Of a DNA stretch of 64,000 nucleotides, positions 63,849 to 64,000 are shown one piece after another. Within the stretch, counting starts at the first letter, position 1. Each line of letters opens with the position of its first letter. Source of the DNA: Apoderus coryli (Eukaryota; Arthropoda; Insecta; Coleoptera; Attelabidae). Position numbers and translations under genes: made by a program. The stretch is taken from contig OU452204.1 of NCBI GenBank assembly GCA_911728435.2, forward strand, positions 16,554,001 through 16,618,000. Reading direction: 5' to 3'. Below the pieces are notes generated by a model. It was not told the DNA's origin and searched no databases. It was given only the letters and a program-made list of their open reading frames with translations.

Positions 63849-64000
63849 AATTGTTTATATAGAAAGTGATATAACATAAAGTTTAATTCTTTTATAATTT
63901 TAGAATTTTAGTTTTCTTTTAATTTTTTTGATAAGAAAGATTTTTAGTTTACCTATATTTTAGCTGAAATTTTTATTTAGGCCATAGATACTTTAACTTA
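63849..64000. other. AT-rich end of window
   Basis: Nothing recognised. Confidence 0.3.

Overview
This window looks like AT-rich, intron-bearing insect nuclear DNA (a beetle is my guess, at low confidence). There is no operon structure, no CRISPR array and no rRNA or tRNA gene. Splice-donor-bounded coding pieces, mariner, PIF/Harbinger, hAT, gypsy, copia, Penelope-like and several LINE relics, and TATA + TCAGT core-promoter spacing all point to an arthropod. Almost everything recognisable is mobile DNA, much of it nested, with target-site duplications (TSDs) that let the order of insertion be read.

Layout. 0-9 kb: a long-TIR Tc1/mariner derivative (828-1864); a LINE reverse transcriptase scrap; a mariner-type transposase (4362-6759) broken by a 197-bp MITE, a complete-ended mariner (4718-5828) and a foldback element; a second foldback (7280-7754) inside another DDE transposase relic; an RTE-like LINE 3' end. 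9-12 kb: a small hAT with a perfect 8-bp TSD and the best stand-alone gene candidate, a single-exon F-box-like protein (10513-10875, minus) with a clear core promoter. 13-20 kb: minus-strand LINEs carrying a solo LTR and a gypsy fragment, then copia and LINE pieces. 22-26 kb: possible small exons, a THAP-domain transposon carrying a LINE, and a hAT MITE. 27-37 kb: LINE, mariner, hAT and Penelope-like relics, then a short inserted element containing what reads as a complete type-I hammerhead ribozyme (37255-37330). 38-46 kb: hairpins, a higher-order tandem array and a PIF/Harbinger element with a MADF partner, interrupted by a 279-bp SINE-like insertion with a 13-bp TSD. 47-49 kb: an inverted second copy of the THAP/LINE composite. 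50-56 kb: mariner halves, a LINE with a 5' inversion, and a chitin-binding mucin-like exon abutted by a mariner end. 57-64 kb: a tyrosine-recombinase (Crypton-like) exon, MITEs, degraded mariner-family transposases and a PHD-type zinc finger of the kind found at the end of pogo-like transposases.

Probable host coding sequence is limited to the F-box-like gene, the chitin-binding exon and a few uncertain exon-like pieces. Long stretches (for example 11.6-13.4, 20.1-22.1, 30.9-32.7, 39.3-43.9, 55.8-57.3 and 60.1-61.2 kb) hold nothing I can identify. All identifications come from reading translations and repeats by eye; no database search was run.
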